Shown piece after piece: positions 1 through 8,670 of a DNA stretch of 36,459 nt. Source of the DNA: an uncultured Clostridium sp. (lineage in GTDB: Bacteria > Bacillota > Clostridia > TANB77 > CAG-508). The notes beneath the pieces are model-generated. The model saw nothing but the letters and a program-made list of their open reading frames with translations. It had not been told where the DNA came from and made no database searches. Made by a program: the position numbers and the translations under genes. The stretch spans positions 1 through 36,459 of the forward strand of contig CAKNJL010000012.1 of NCBI GenBank assembly GCA_930982035.1, given 5' to 3'. Position 1 is the first letter of the stretch. Each line of letters begins with the position of its first letter.

Positions 1-501
1 TACCAATTTTATTGTTTTTATAAAATCAGTTTTTCAAAATACCGAAACTTAAATTCAGTAGATATTGCTAATATTTTGAATGATGAAAAAATGACAAATA
101 TATTAACACCTGAAAATTATGCAGAAGATGGACCTGATTTTGTAGAAACAAAACAATTTTTACAAGAATCTACAGAAAAAATAGAACAATATAAAAATGA
201 AGTACTAGAATTATTAACAAATGAAAAAGCAATGTCATACATAGAAAATAAAGATTTAGACCAGTATTATATTGATTTATATAAGGAAATTGCATTATCA
301 GAAGATACAGCTCTAGATGAAGATAATGCTGAAATAGAAAAATCATTAAATGAAGCAAGTCAAATATTAAAAACAGAAACAGAAATTATAAATTTTCTTT
401 CAGAAAATAAAGGAAATTGGGAAGTGCAAGGAGATAATATAGTATTTAATAGTGAAGCTTTAACAAACCAATATAATGAATATGTAAGTCAATTACAATA
501 A
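1..501 (+). CDS. 3' part of an unknown acidic protein (5' end outside the window)
   Basis: The reading frame that ends at TAA 499-501 is open back to base 1, so this is probably the C-terminal part of a longer gene; a TTG at 76 is the only nearby start-like codon and has no convincing ribosome binding site. The visible 140 or so residues are rich in Glu, Asn and Lys, mostly predicted helical, and contain no motif I recognise. In another frame, bases 2-50 encode a hydrophobic stretch (FIVFIKSVF) followed by a stop, so a frameshift near base 50 could join a membrane segment to this domain. That is inference. It could be the soluble part of a lipoprotein or membrane protein. The gene is followed by a strong hairpin at 571-626. 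Confidence 0.45.
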   Translation, partial: YQFYCFYKISFSKYRNLNSVDIANILNDEKMTNILTPENYAEDGPDFVETKQFLQESTEKIEQYKNEVLELLTNEKAMSYIENKDLDQYYIDLYKEIALSEDTALDEDNAEIEKSLNEASQILKTETEIINFLSENKGNWEVQGDNIVFNSEALTNQYNEYVSQLQ

Positions 502-570
502 AAATTAATATAAAATGTAAATTCAGAAAATTATATCATAAGATTTTTTCTAATTTATTAAACTGTCATT

Positions 571-626
571 AATAAGCCAATATATAATATAAACTGTTCA
601 TTTTTTATATTATATATTGGCTTATT
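571..626. terminator. long hairpin terminator
   Basis: Perfect 23-bp inverted repeat beginning AATAAGCCAATATATAATA, with arms 571-593 and 604-626 and a 10-nt T-rich loop. It separates the first gene from the acetyltransferase and could terminate on either strand. Confidence 0.6.
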
Positions 627-714
627 ACACATTCTTTATAAATTAATTGCATTTGTTTAATAATTTTGATAATATAGGAAATAATATAGATAAAATATGA
701 TAGGAGAGATTGGT

Positions 715-1269
715 ATGACTGAAAAGGAAAAAAGAGACAAAGGTGAATTATATAATGTAATGGAAGATAATCAATTATTAGAAGAAATGAGAAAGGCTAA
801 GTTATTATGTTATGAATATAATAATATAACTCCAGAAAAAATGAATGAAAGGACTGAATTTATAAAAAGAATTTTAGGTAGTACAGGAAAAAACATACAA
901 ATAGAATCCAACTTTTATTGTGATTATGGATATAACATTCATGTAGGAGAAAATTTTTATATGAATCATAACTGTGTAATATTAGATGTATCAAAAGTAG
1001 AATTTGGGGATAATGTTTTTATAGGTCCTAATTGTGGATTTTATACAGCTGGACACCCATTAGATATTGAAACTAGGAATCAAGGATTAGAATATGGAAA
1101 ACCAATAAAGGTAGGTAATAATGTGTGGATTGGCGGAAATGTAGTTGTATTGCCAGGTGTAACAATAGGAGATAATGTTACAATAGGAGCAGGAAGTGTT
1201 GTGACAAGAGATATCCCGGCAAACACAGTAGCACATGGAAATCCTTGTAGGGTTATGAAAAATATTTGA
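715..1269 (+). CDS. maa: Maltose/galactoside-type O-acetyltransferase (hexapeptide repeat family)
   Basis: A 184-residue acetyl-CoA-dependent sugar O-acetyltransferase of the LacA/Maa/NodL group. The N-terminal Maa-type cap (MTEKEKRDKGELYN, then the helical LLEEMRKAK segment) is followed by left-handed beta-helix hexapeptide repeats: IHVGENFYMN, VEFGDNVFIG, IKVGNNVWIGG, VTIGDNVTIG. The active-site loop with the catalytic His is visible in FYTAGHPLD, and the C-terminal AHGNPCRVM closure is typical. Length matches the family (about 180-200). The start was placed at ATG 715, which follows AGGAGA with normal spacing, rather than at an upstream in-frame ATG at 697. The family acetylates glucose, maltose or galactosides in the cytosol; the true substrate cannot be told from sequence. 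It stands alone between two terminator/promoter regions. Confidence 0.9.
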   Translation: MTEKEKRDKGELYNVMEDNQLLEEMRKAKLLCYEYNNITPEKMNERTEFIKRILGSTGKNIQIESNFYCDYGYNIHVGENFYMNHNCVILDVSKVEFGDNVFIGPNCGFYTAGHPLDIETRNQGLEYGKPIKVGNNVWIGGNVVVLPGVTIGDNVTIGAGSVVTRDIPANTVAHGNPCRVMKNI

Positions 1270-1309
1270 TATCAATGTAATATTATTTGCTTAGTGATGT
1301 TTTTAACGT

Positions 1310-1338
1310 TTGACAAATCTTTTATAACATGATAAAAT
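1310..1338 (+). promoter_or_regulatory. Sigma-A promoter of the S66 peptidase leader
   Basis: TTGACA at 1310-1315 and TAAAAT at 1333-1338 with a 17-bp spacer. Transcription would start near 1345, directly at the beginning of the structured leader. Confidence 0.75.
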
Positions 1339-1344
1339 ATGCAA

Positions 1345-1470
1345 AATTAAGAGCATACCTAGAAAAAAATCGAGCGGTATGAAATAGTCAATAGACTATT
1401 ACACAGAAAGCAGGAAACTTAACCTTGCTGGAGGAGTCTTAATAAGATTTCTTTAGCAAGGTTTTTTGTA
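1345..1470 (+). promoter_or_regulatory. Attenuator/riboswitch-like leader of the S66 peptidase gene
   Basis: The predicted leader contains the stems CATACC (1354-1359)/GGTATG (1376-1381) and AATAGTC (1383-1389)/GACTATT (1394-1400). AACCTTGCT at 1421-1429 can pair either with upstream AGCAGG (1409-1414) or with downstream AGCAAGGTT (1455-1463). The latter pairing is followed by a T run and forms an intrinsic terminator. This is the layout of a switch that chooses between an anti-terminated and a terminated state. A minimal upstream frame, ATG AAA TAG at 1379-1387, lies inside the leader, so translation-dependent attenuation is an alternative to ligand binding. I do not recognise a known riboswitch class, and the T-box core is absent. 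Confidence 0.55.
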
Positions 1471-1549
1471 TATATTATCAAATTAAATATTATATTTTCA
1501 AAAGAAAATTTAATTTATTAATTAATACTAATAAAGGGGGAATCTCAAT

Positions 1550-2555
1550 ATGAAAAAAATAATACCAAACAAATTAAAAAAAGGTGATGAAATTAGAGTA
1601 ATTGCACCATCTAGAAGTATGACTATATTAAGAGAAGACTGCATAAAAATTGCAGTAGAACGTCTTGAAAAAGAAGGATTTAAAGTTACATTTGGAAAGA
1701 ATGTGATGGATTGCTTTGACAAAAATTATGTATGTGGAAGCATAGAAAAAAGAGTTAAAGATTTAGAAGAAGCATTTAGCGATAAAAATGTAAAAGCAAT
1801 TTTAACAGTAATTGGAGGATTTAATTCAAATCAGATATTACCATATATAAACTATGATATTATAAAAGAAAATCCTAAAATTATATGTGGTTATTCAGAT
1901 ATTACAATATTACTAGATGCAATATATACAAAAACTGGATTAGTAACATATTATGGACCACATTTTTCTAGTTTTGGAATGAAAAAAGGTTTTGAGTACA
2001 CATTAGAATATTTTAAAAAAATGTTTATAGAAGAAAATGAAAAAATAGAAATAAAACCATCAGTGGAATGGAGTAATGATTCTTGGTTTAAAGAGCAGGA
2101 AAAGCGAACATTTATAAAAAATGAAGGACCTTTAGTAATAAATAATGGGAAAGCAGAAGGTGAAATTATAGGAGGAAACTTATGCACATTAAACTTATTA
2201 CAAGGTACTGAATATATGCCAGATTTACAAGATAAAATCTTATTTTTAGAAGATGATGGTTTAGTTGGAAAAAATTTTTTGCATGAATTTGATAGAAATC
2301 TAGAATCATTATTACAGACAACAACAAATGTAAAAGGAATTGTTATTGGAAGAGCTGAAAAAGAATCTGGAATGACCAATGAAAAATGGATTACATTAAT
2401 AAAAAATAAGGAAAAATTAAAAGATATTCCTGTTGTAGCAAATGTTGACTTCCGGTCATACGACACCAATATTTACTTTCCCAATAGGAGGATATGCAAA
2501 AATTGATGTTAATCAAGAAAAAACAATAATGCAAATAGGAAATAAACTTATATAG
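1550..2555 (+). pseudogene. S66-family LD-carboxypeptidase-like (MccF type), frameshifted near the catalytic His
   Basis: Serine peptidase family S66 (LD-carboxypeptidase / microcin C self-immunity MccF-like). The N-terminal domain shows the nucleophile motif GYSDIT (Ser about residue 116), and the C-terminal domain shows the FLEDDG segment carrying the usual catalytic Glu. One extra C at 2452-2453 (TTCCGG) shifts the frame, so the encoded protein ends at 2506 with an unrelated tail. Removing one C restores FGHTTPIFTFPIGG, which contains the expected catalytic His, and a normal end at TAG 2553-2555 (about 334 residues, normal for the family). S66 enzymes act on murein LD-peptides or cleave peptide-nucleotide antibiotics such as microcin C; which applies here is unknown. 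The ATG at 1550 follows AAAGGGGG. The frameshift may be a sequencing error. Expression is probably controlled by the leader at 1345-1470. Confidence 0.8.
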
Positions 2556-2594
2556 CTAAAGAATGATTATTATATAATGAAGAGGGGGATTAAT

Positions 2595-3158
2595 ATGAAA
2601 TATTTCAAAAAAATAGTAGGAGAAAAAATTTATTTATCTCCAAGAAATAGTGAAGATGTAGAGATATTTACAAAATGGTTAAATGACTTTAAAGTAACAG
2701 ATGGGATAGGAAGAAGTAGATTATTGATAAACTTAAATAGCGAAAAAGAATATCTAGAAAAAATAAATGATAATACAGTATATTCTTTTGTTATAGTAAC
2801 TTTAGAAGAGGATAAAATGATAGGAACAATTAGTCTAGAAAAGATTGACTATATTAATAGAGTGGCAACATTAGGAATCTTTATAGGAGATGAAGAATAT
2901 AGAGGAAAACATATAGGGGAAGAAGCTATAAAACTAATTTTAGATTATGGATTTAATTATCTAAATCTAAATAATATTAAACTTACCGTATTAAAATTTA
3001 ATAAAAGAGCTATTGCTTGTTATAAAAAATGTGGTTTTAAGGAAATGGGAAAAATAAGACAAGCATATTATTTAAACGGAAAGTATTATGATAAAATTCT
3101 AATGGATATTCTAAAAGAAGAATTTAATGGAAATTATATTAAAAATAAAAACATATAG
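2595..3158 (+). CDS. GNAT-family N-acetyltransferase (RimJ/RimL-like)
   Basis: A 187-residue acetyltransferase of the RimJ/RimL/SpeG branch of GNAT. The opening KIYLSPRNSEDVEIFTKWLND is the typical beta1-alpha1 of the family, TLGIFIGDEEYRGKHIGEEA contains the acetyl-CoA pyrophosphate-binding loop (R/Q-x-x-G-x-A type, here RGKHIGEEA), and LTVLKFNKRAIACYKKCGFKEMG is the classic C-terminal beta-alpha segment. ATG 2595 is used because AGAGGGGG precedes it; the ATG at 2577 lacks a site. The likely substrate is a protein alpha-amine, a polyamine or a small amine; sequence does not decide. It sits 39 bp after the restored end of the S66 gene and might be read through from it. Confidence 0.85.
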   Translation: MKYFKKIVGEKIYLSPRNSEDVEIFTKWLNDFKVTDGIGRSRLLINLNSEKEYLEKINDNTVYSFVIVTLEEDKMIGTISLEKIDYINRVATLGIFIGDEEYRGKHIGEEAIKLILDYGFNYLNLNNIKLTVLKFNKRAIACYKKCGFKEMGKIRQAYYLNGKYYDKILMDILKEEFNGNYIKNKNI

Positions 3159-3242
3159 GAATTAGAGAGAGGTAGTTTGAAAGAAATTAACTTTCATAAC
3201 TAATCAGTGCCTTTAAATAAATGAGAAGGAGTGTAATTTATT

Positions 3243-4406
3243 ATGAAAGAGTTAGAGACAATTAAAAGAAATTCAGTACAAATTATTTCAGAGGAAGAAT
3301 TGGATAAGAAAATTAAAAGTGGTAAAAAATTAAAGATTAAATTAGGTGCAGACCCAAGTAGACCTGACTTACATATAGGTCATACAGTTGTATTGAGAGC
3401 ATTAAAGGAATTCCAAAAAATGGGACATGAGGTTATTTTTGTTATTGGAGATTATACAGGGATGATAGGAGATCCAAGTGGTAAAAACAAAACAAGACCA
3501 GCATTGACTTTTGAAGAAACAAGAAAGTCAGGTGAAACATATTTTAAACAAGTTACAAAAATCTTAGATAAAGACAAAACGAAAATTGTATATAATTCAG
3601 AATGGTTATCTAAATTGAATTTAAAAGAAGTGATAGAATTAACTAGTAAATATACTGTTGCAAGAATATTGGAAAGAGAAGATTTTAAAAATAGATATGA
3701 AAATAATTTACCTCTTTCTATACATGAATTGTTATATCCATTAATGCAGGGATATGATAGTGTGGCATTAAATGCAGATATCGAAATTGGAGGAACAGAC
3801 CAAACATTCAATTTATTAGTAGGAAGAGAATTACAAAAAGAATTCAATCAAGAACCTCAAATTGTAATAACATTTCCTTTGCTTGTAGGTCTAGACGGAA
3901 AAAATAAAATGAGTAAATCTTTAGATAATTATATTGGCATAGATGAAAAACCAGAAAATATGTATGAAAAAGCTATGAAAATACCAGATGAATGTTTAAT
4001 GGAATATTATCAATTAACTACAGATGTTAACTTGGAAGAGGCAAATAAACTGATAAAGGAAGATATAATAGAAGCACACAAAAAATATGCTAGAGAAATT
4101 ATTAGCATGTATCATGGTACACAATATATAAAACAAGCAGAAGATAGATATAATACAATTGCTAAAGGCGGAATACCTGAAAATATGAAAAGAATATCTT
4201 TGCAATATAATGAAATGAATATATGTGATTTACTAGTTGCAATACAATTTGCAAAATCCAAAAGTGAAGCCAAAAGATTAATTATGGGAAAGGGAATTAA
4301 AATTAATCAAAAACTTATAGAAGATATAAATTTAATTGTAAGTCTAGAAGAGGAGAAAATAATTCAATTAGGAAAAAATAGATTTTTAAAAGTTATGATG
4401 AATTAA
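3243..4406 (+). CDS. tyrS: Tyrosyl-tRNA synthetase
   Basis: Class I aminoacyl-tRNA synthetase that charges tRNA-Tyr in the cytosol. The Rossmann-fold domain opens with KIKLGADPSRPDLHIGHT, containing the HIGH signature at about residues 44-47; GGTDQTFNLLVGRE is the tyrosine/ATP pocket; KMSKS lies at about residues 222-226. The C-terminal region (AIQFAKSKSEAKRLIMGKGIKIN) is the S4-like RNA-binding domain that recognises the tRNA. At 387 residues with this motif spacing it looks like the TyrZ-type clade rather than the longer B. subtilis TyrS type. ATG 3243 follows GAAGGAG. I see no canonical T-box in the 84 bp before it, only a small stem (AGTTTGAAAG / CTTTCATAACT). A strong terminator follows at 4425-4473. 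Confidence 0.97.
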   Translation: MKELETIKRNSVQIISEEELDKKIKSGKKLKIKLGADPSRPDLHIGHTVVLRALKEFQKMGHEVIFVIGDYTGMIGDPSGKNKTRPALTFEETRKSGETYFKQVTKILDKDKTKIVYNSEWLSKLNLKEVIELTSKYTVARILEREDFKNRYENNLPLSIHELLYPLMQGYDSVALNADIEIGGTDQTFNLLVGRELQKEFNQEPQIVITFPLLVGLDGKNKMSKSLDNYIGIDEKPENMYEKAMKIPDECLMEYYQLTTDVNLEEANKLIKEDIIEAHKKYAREIISMYHGTQYIKQAEDRYNTIAKGGIPENMKRISLQYNEMNICDLLVAIQFAKSKSEAKRLIMGKGIKINQKLIEDINLIVSLEEEKIIQLGKNRFLKVMMN

Positions 4407-4424
4407 CAGTTTATATTTTTATAA

Positions 4425-4473
4425 GGAAAATTTCATCGATTATTACAGAATTGTAATAAATGATGAAATTTCC
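4425..4473 (+). terminator. tyrS terminator
   Basis: Stem GGAAAATTTCATC (4425-4437) with GATGAAATTTCC (4462-4473) and an inner stem ATTATTACA / TGTAATAA, followed by a T-containing tract. It closes the tyrS transcript. Confidence 0.75.
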
Positions 4474-4581
4474 CTGTATTTTTATGTGGATTTATAGAAA
4501 AACTTGATTAAATATTGTATAATAAAATTGTTAAACGATAAAAATGCAACATGACAAATAAAAATAAAAAAGGATTTATAT

Positions 4582-5391
4582 ATGAAAAAAATAAACAAAG
4601 ATTTAATAATAATAAATATCAGTATTTTATCAACTATAATTATAGCACTTATATTAGCTATTTTATATAAGTGGTTTTCCTATAAAAATGATATAGAAAA
4701 AAGTCTAGAAACTTCTGTCAAAGTTCAAGAATTATATAACGATACAAATAGCACAACAGTAGAAGAGGAAAAAAGAAAAGATGTTGATAGTAATACTACA
4801 GATTGGGAATTATTATTGGTAAATAAAAATCATAAAATTCCAGATGGATATGGTGTGAATTTAAAGGAAATTGAATTAGTACATAAAATAGATTCTAGAA
4901 TTGCTGATAAATTAGAAGAAATGTTGTTAGATGCAAGAAAAGAAGGGTTAGATCCAATAATATGTTCAAGTTATAGAACTAATGAAAAACAAAAAATATT
5001 ATACAATAATAAAGTAAAAGAACATATAAAAATGGGATATAATAATGAAGAAGCAGAAGAATTAGCTTCGTTTTGGGTGGCCATACCAGGTACTGGAGAA
5101 CATGAAACAGGACTAGCAGTAGATATTGTTTCTGAAAAATATCAAATTTTAGATGAGAAACAAGAAGAAACAGAAGTACAAAAATGGTTAATAGAAAATT
5201 CTTATAAGTATGGTTTTGCTCTAAGGTATCCGACAAATAAAAAAGATATTACAATGATAAATTATGAGCCATGGCATTATAGATATGTAGGAGTTGAAAA
5301 TGCAACATATATGAAAGAAAATGATATGTGTTTAGAAGAATTTATTGATTATTTAAAACAATTTGAAGGTGATACAAAAGAGCTAATTTAA
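4582..5391 (+). CDS. D-Ala-D-Ala carboxypeptidase, VanY family (M15B), membrane-anchored
   Basis: A 269-residue protein with an N-terminal membrane anchor (residues about 9-30, IIINISILSTIIIALILAIL), a charged linker, and a VanY/M15 zinc peptidase domain facing outside. Zinc-site motifs are visible: SSYRTNEKQ, GEHETGLAVDI (SxHxxGxAxD type, with Glu in place of Ser) and EPWHYRYVG (second zinc His and catalytic region). These enzymes trim the terminal D-Ala from peptidoglycan stem peptides. No vanH/A/X genes are nearby, so a role in normal wall maturation is more likely than glycopeptide resistance. The ATG follows AAGGAT. Downstream lies decayed DNA, so it is probably monocistronic. Confidence 0.92.
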   Translation: MKKINKDLIIINISILSTIIIALILAILYKWFSYKNDIEKSLETSVKVQELYNDTNSTTVEEEKRKDVDSNTTDWELLLVNKNHKIPDGYGVNLKEIELVHKIDSRIADKLEEMLLDARKEGLDPIICSSYRTNEKQKILYNNKVKEHIKMGYNNEEAEELASFWVAIPGTGEHETGLAVDIVSEKYQILDEKQEETEVQKWLIENSYKYGFALRYPTNKKDITMINYEPWHYRYVGVENATYMKENDMCLEEFIDYLKQFEGDTKELI

Positions 5392-5394
5392 AAT

Positions 5395-5809
5395 ATTATT
5401 ACAGAAACTATAAATAAAGATAAAAAAGTAATTGAAAGAAAAAGTATTTTAACAAAATCTGAATATTTTGACATGTATATAACTCAGTGTAAATACTATG
5501 TTGAAAACAATATTCCAACAGGAAGCAAAATGAGAAGATAACGGATTATATTTGCTTGATGAACCAGAGAATAGTTTATCACCAAAATTTCAATTAGAAT
5601 TGATACAATTAATAAATGAATTAAGTAGATTTTTTAAATGTCAATTTATAATAGCAACTCATTCTCCATTCTTGTTATCAATTCCAGAGGCAAAAATATA
5701 TGATTTAGATACGATTCCAGTTACAACCCAAAAATGGTATGAACTAGAAAATATGAAAATTTATTATAACTTTTTTAAAGAAAATAAAAGCAAATTTAAT
5801 AACAAATAG
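5395..5809 (+). pseudogene. Remnant of an AAA/ABC-type ATPase gene
   Basis: Two adjacent fragments in different frames. The first (to about 5541) reads ITETINKDKKVIERKS..., ending NNIPTGSKMRR at a stop. The second reads EDNGLYLLDEPENSLSP, a Walker B plus D-loop, then QLINELSRFFKCQFIIATHSPFLLS, the H-loop region of an SMC/ABC-like AAA ATPase (AAA_15/AAA_21 type). The Walker A domain is missing and no start codon with a ribosome binding site exists. The best reading is a gene that lost its N-terminal half and part of the middle. Such ATPases occur in phage-defence and DNA-repair contexts, but the remnant does not allow a function to be assigned. A second ATPase remnant lies at 6893-7081. Confidence 0.7.
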
Positions 5810-5906
5810 ATTAAGATTAAAAATAAATATCAAAAAATATAAAAGTATTGAGAAATTTATATAGACATGTTATTATGAAGAAAATTAAAGTAAAGGAGTA
5901 AATGTT

Positions 5907-6857
5907 ATGAAAAAAGATGAAATAACACTAAAAAATACAAAAGCAGAAATATTAGAAGCTTTAAATGAAGCATTAGAAAGAGAAAAAAACATGGCAAAAA
6001 TGAAATATGAACCTGAGAAAGAAGAAAAAAAGCAAAAAATAGAAAAAGCAATAGAAGTATCAAGAGAAAATGTAGAACAAAAGATATTTTCAGAAGAGTT
6101 AAACAATAAATTTAAAGATTTAGAAACAGCAATACAAGCAGAAGAAGAAAAACTTAAGAATTTATATGGAGTAGAAAAAGAACTAAATAATCTTGTTGTT
6201 GTAATAAATGCTGGAAAAGACTATATGGCCGAATTAGAGGAAAAAAAGAAAACAAAAACAGAAGAATTAAACAATAGTATTAAAGAATTAGAAGAACAGT
6301 ATAAAACAAAAAAGGAAGAACTTGAAAAAGAATATGATTTAAAATCTAAAAATTTAAAAATGGAAAGAGATAGAGAAGTTGAAGAGTATAACTACAAGAT
6401 AAAAAGAGAAAGAGAAATAAGTAATAATAAATGGGAAGACGAGAAAATTCAGAGAGAAAATGAATTATCAAAAAAAGAGATAGAAACAACCACACTGTTA
6501 GAAGAAGCTAAATCAAATGCTGAGCACATTAAAGAATTGGAGAATAAAGTAGATGAGATACCTACACTATTGGAGAAAGAATATGCAAAAGGAAAAAAAG
6601 ATGCAACAAATGAATTAGAGAAAGAACATAAATATGCCACTGAATTATTAAAGAAAGATTTCCAAAATACTATTGATAGACAAAATGATAAAATTACATC
6701 TTTAAAGGAAGATTTAGAAAAATCAAATACTGAAAAAGCATCCTTACAAGAAAAATTAGACCAAGCATATAATCAAATTAAAGAAATGGCCACTAAAACA
6801 GTTGAGGCAACAGGTGGTGTTAAAATTCTTGGAAATAATGCTAATGATACAAAATAA
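5907..6857 (+). CDS. Long coiled-coil protein of unknown function
   Basis: A 316-residue, highly charged protein almost entirely built of Glu/Lys-rich heptads (residues about 10-300), interrupted around residues 80-110 by a short less charged segment (GVEKELNNLVVVINAGKDYMAELEE). No membrane segment, signal peptide or catalytic motif is visible. The C-terminus (TVEATGGVKILGNNANDTK) is non-coiled. ATG 5907 follows AAGGAG. It lies between two decayed ATPase remnants, so it could belong to an accessory module that lost its enzymatic partners; that is inference. I do not recognise a named family. Confidence 0.75.
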   Translation: MKKDEITLKNTKAEILEALNEALEREKNMAKMKYEPEKEEKKQKIEKAIEVSRENVEQKIFSEELNNKFKDLETAIQAEEEKLKNLYGVEKELNNLVVVINAGKDYMAELEEKKKTKTEELNNSIKELEEQYKTKKEELEKEYDLKSKNLKMERDREVEEYNYKIKREREISNNKWEDEKIQRENELSKKEIETTTLLEEAKSNAEHIKELENKVDEIPTLLEKEYAKGKKDATNELEKEHKYATELLKKDFQNTIDRQNDKITSLKEDLEKSNTEKASLQEKLDQAYNQIKEMATKTVEATGGVKILGNNANDTK

Positions 6858-6892
6858 TCATATTAGTATCATTTAATAGTGATAAAATAAAA

Positions 6893-7081
6893 TGTAAACA
6901 ATACATAAAAAGTCATGAAGTTAAGGCAGAAGAAAATTTACACTCAAAAAGTCTGAAAGTATTAGCAGAAAAATATAAGACAAAATATAATGTTAGAACT
7001 TCAATGTCTGATTATAAAGAAAATGATTGGATTATAAATATACCGCTATATAATATAAGTAATATAGAAAAAATAATCTAA
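6893..7081 (+). pseudogene. C-terminal remnant of a second DUF4143-type ATPase
   Basis: An open stretch with no start codon reads HEVKAEENLHSKSLKVLAEK, then YNVRTSMSDYKENDWIINIP, LYNISNI and a stop at 7079-7081. This matches the end of AAA_14/DUF4143 ATPases: the E-V-K of the PD-(D/E)XK-like fold, the KSLK segment, the IRTS-like strand and the final NxPLYxI. The intact ATPase at 12053-13372 ends the same way (VEAKAGINVKAQSLK, ..., NIPLYAI). The Walker A, Walker B and central regions are gone. The two copies are too different to be a recent duplication of one another. Confidence 0.7.
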
Positions 7082-7210
7082 TATATTTAAACTATATATA
7101 ATAATTATATGATATACTAAGTAATAAATAGAGTATAGATTTTCTAGAAGAATATGAGTAAATAAAAAGAAAATAAAACATAACATTATGAAAAAAAGAG
7201 GGATTTTTTG

Positions 7211-7975
7211 ATGAAAGACAATGAATTTAATTATTATAATAAAATAAAAAATTGGGATTTTAGCCAAATAAATTGTGAAGTAGAAAGTCTAACTAATTGG
7301 GATATAAATAAAATATTAAATGAAAAAGCAACAATAGATAGTAGAATTTTAGATTTAGGAACAGGTGGAGGAGAAGTAGTAATTAATGAATTTCCAAAAG
7401 CGTTAGAAATACTTGGGACTGATTTTTCACCAGAAATGATTAAGACAGCTAATAATAATTTAAAAAAATCTAATAAGAATAATATCAAATTCAGAACGAT
7501 GGATAACTTGAATATGGATACAGACGATAATTATTTTGATATTGTAGTAGCAAGAAATACTTGTATTGATGCAAGACAAATTTATAAAACACTAAAAAAA
7601 GATGGTTTATTACTCGTAAGGGGAGTAGATAAATTAGATTGTTGGCAATTAAAAAGATTATTTAATAGAGGACAAGCGTATAATGATACAAAGCCAATAA
7701 GTCAAATAGATTATGAAAATATATTAGATGCAGGTTTTAAAAATGTTGAATTAATACCAATATATGAAAGAGAATATTATAAGACTAAAGAAGATTTATT
7801 GACTTTATTACTAAAAACTCCAATATTGAATGATTTTTCAGAAGAACACGAAAACAATAATCTTAAAGAAGATAACATTGATATGCAAATATTAAATCAA
7901 TACATAGAAAATAATACAACTAATAAGGGAATTTTACTTAGAAGAAGATATTATGGAATAATAGCTAACAAATAA
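7211..7975 (+). CDS. Class I SAM-dependent methyltransferase
   Basis: A 254-residue Rossmann-fold methyltransferase. Motif I is SRILDLGTGGGEVV (about residues 43-56), followed by the acidic-loop strand EILGTDFSPEMI, motif II around FDIVVARNT, and a C-terminal part beyond LLLVRGVDKLDCWQL resembling UbiE/Methyltransf_11 enzymes that act on small molecules. ATG 7211 is preferred (AGAGGG upstream) over the TTG three bases earlier. The substrate is unknown. It is followed directly by the broken peroxiredoxin gene; the 74-bp gap has no obvious terminator, so the two may have been co-transcribed before the insertion. Confidence 0.85.
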   Translation: MKDNEFNYYNKIKNWDFSQINCEVESLTNWDINKILNEKATIDSRILDLGTGGGEVVINEFPKALEILGTDFSPEMIKTANNNLKKSNKNNIKFRTMDNLNMDTDDNYFDIVVARNTCIDARQIYKTLKKDGLLLVRGVDKLDCWQLKRLFNRGQAYNDTKPISQIDYENILDAGFKNVELIPIYEREYYKTKEDLLTLLLKTPILNDFSEEHENNNLKEDNIDMQILNQYIENNTTNKGILLRRRYYGIIANK

Positions 7976-8049
7976 TTAAGCATAATGTAGATTTGTAACA
8001 AAATACTAAAAAGTCCATAAAATATATAAAAATGAAAGGAGAATATTTT

Positions 8050-8204
8050 ATGGATTATGAATTAATGATGAATGGAAATGTAAAAATAGGACAACGAGCA
8101 CCAGACTTTGAAGCAAATACAACAATGGGGAGAGTATCATTAAATGATTATAGCCGGAAAATGGTTAATACTGTTTTCACATCCAGGAGATTTTACCCCC
8201 GTAT
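8050..8204 (+). pseudogene. 5' fragment of a peroxiredoxin gene split by the 8.2-13.4 kb element
   Basis: ATG 8050 follows AAGGAG and encodes a peroxiredoxin N-terminus: NVKIGQRAPDFEANTTMGRV... The expected continuation GKWLILFSHPGDFTPV is present in the +1 frame; one surplus C at 8154-8155 (AGCCGG) breaks it. The sequence matches the peroxiredoxin motif up to FTPV and then runs into element DNA, where the next codon is TAA. The remaining two thirds, beginning with DFTPVCTTE, are at 13394-13957. So the gene is cut exactly before the peroxidatic Cys. The fragment alone cannot give an active enzyme. Confidence 0.9.
8192..8204 (+). other. attL core of the integrative element
   Basis: TTTACCCCCGTAT at the left junction, continuous with the peroxiredoxin 5' fragment on its left. 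Identical to 13403-13415. Confidence 0.75.
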
Positions 8205-8323
8205 AATCTTACAATTTGGGGAAATATGAAAAAGCCTGATATTGCTTAAATTTTCCAGCATTGATAAGTTAGTCTAACTTTATATTTAAAGGGCACAGAA
8301 TCGATTGTGGAGCAATTGGTTAG

Positions 8324-8572
8324 AAAGAAAAAGGATATATAAATGTACAAATAATTCGTAAGGAGAATTCAAAAGAAATTGCTTTTAGAAAAATTACACC
8401 TATTAATAGATATGTAAATACCTATAAACAAATTAATAAGAATCCTATTAACAGAGATGTTAAAGATATAATAAATAATAATAAAATATATTATAATAAG
8501 TCAAAACATAAATTAGATAGAGATTATACTGACTTTGATTGGGATAGTTTATATGCAAATAATTTATTTTAA
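8324..8572 (+). pseudogene. Fragment of an unrecognised gene inside the element
   Basis: After a stop at 8321-8323 the frame is open for 82 codons to TAA 8570-8572 and has protein-like composition: NVQIIRKENSKEIAFRKITP, then PINRDVKDIINNNKIYYN, ending DFDWDSLYANNLF. No start codon with a ribosome binding site and no recognisable domain. The C-terminal ending looks natural, so this is probably the tail of a deleted gene brought by the element. Function unknown. Confidence 0.4.
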
Positions 8573-8626
8573 AAAAAGACTTGAATAATATTTAAACAGA
8601 ATTAACATCACAAACTAAATAAAAAA

Positions 8627-8658
8627 AACAAGCATAAATTGAAAGATTTATGCTTGTT
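8627..8658. terminator. Bidirectional hairpin terminator
   Basis: Perfect 13-bp arms AACAAGCATAAAT (8627-8639) and ATTTATGCTTGTT (8646-8658) with a 6-nt loop. A run of A precedes it and T-rich sequence follows, so it can act on both strands. Confidence 0.7.
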
Positions 8659-8670
8659 CTTTGCTTAAAA

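Noticed and set aside
1345..1470. T-box leader
   Set aside because: The conserved TGGNACCGCG antiterminator bulge and the stem I features are missing.
3159..3242. T-box before tyrS
   Set aside because: Only 84 bp with one small stem and no T-box core.
4582..5391. Part of a vancomycin resistance cluster
   Set aside because: No vanA/H/X/S/R genes are nearby; the VanY domain alone is common in wall metabolism.
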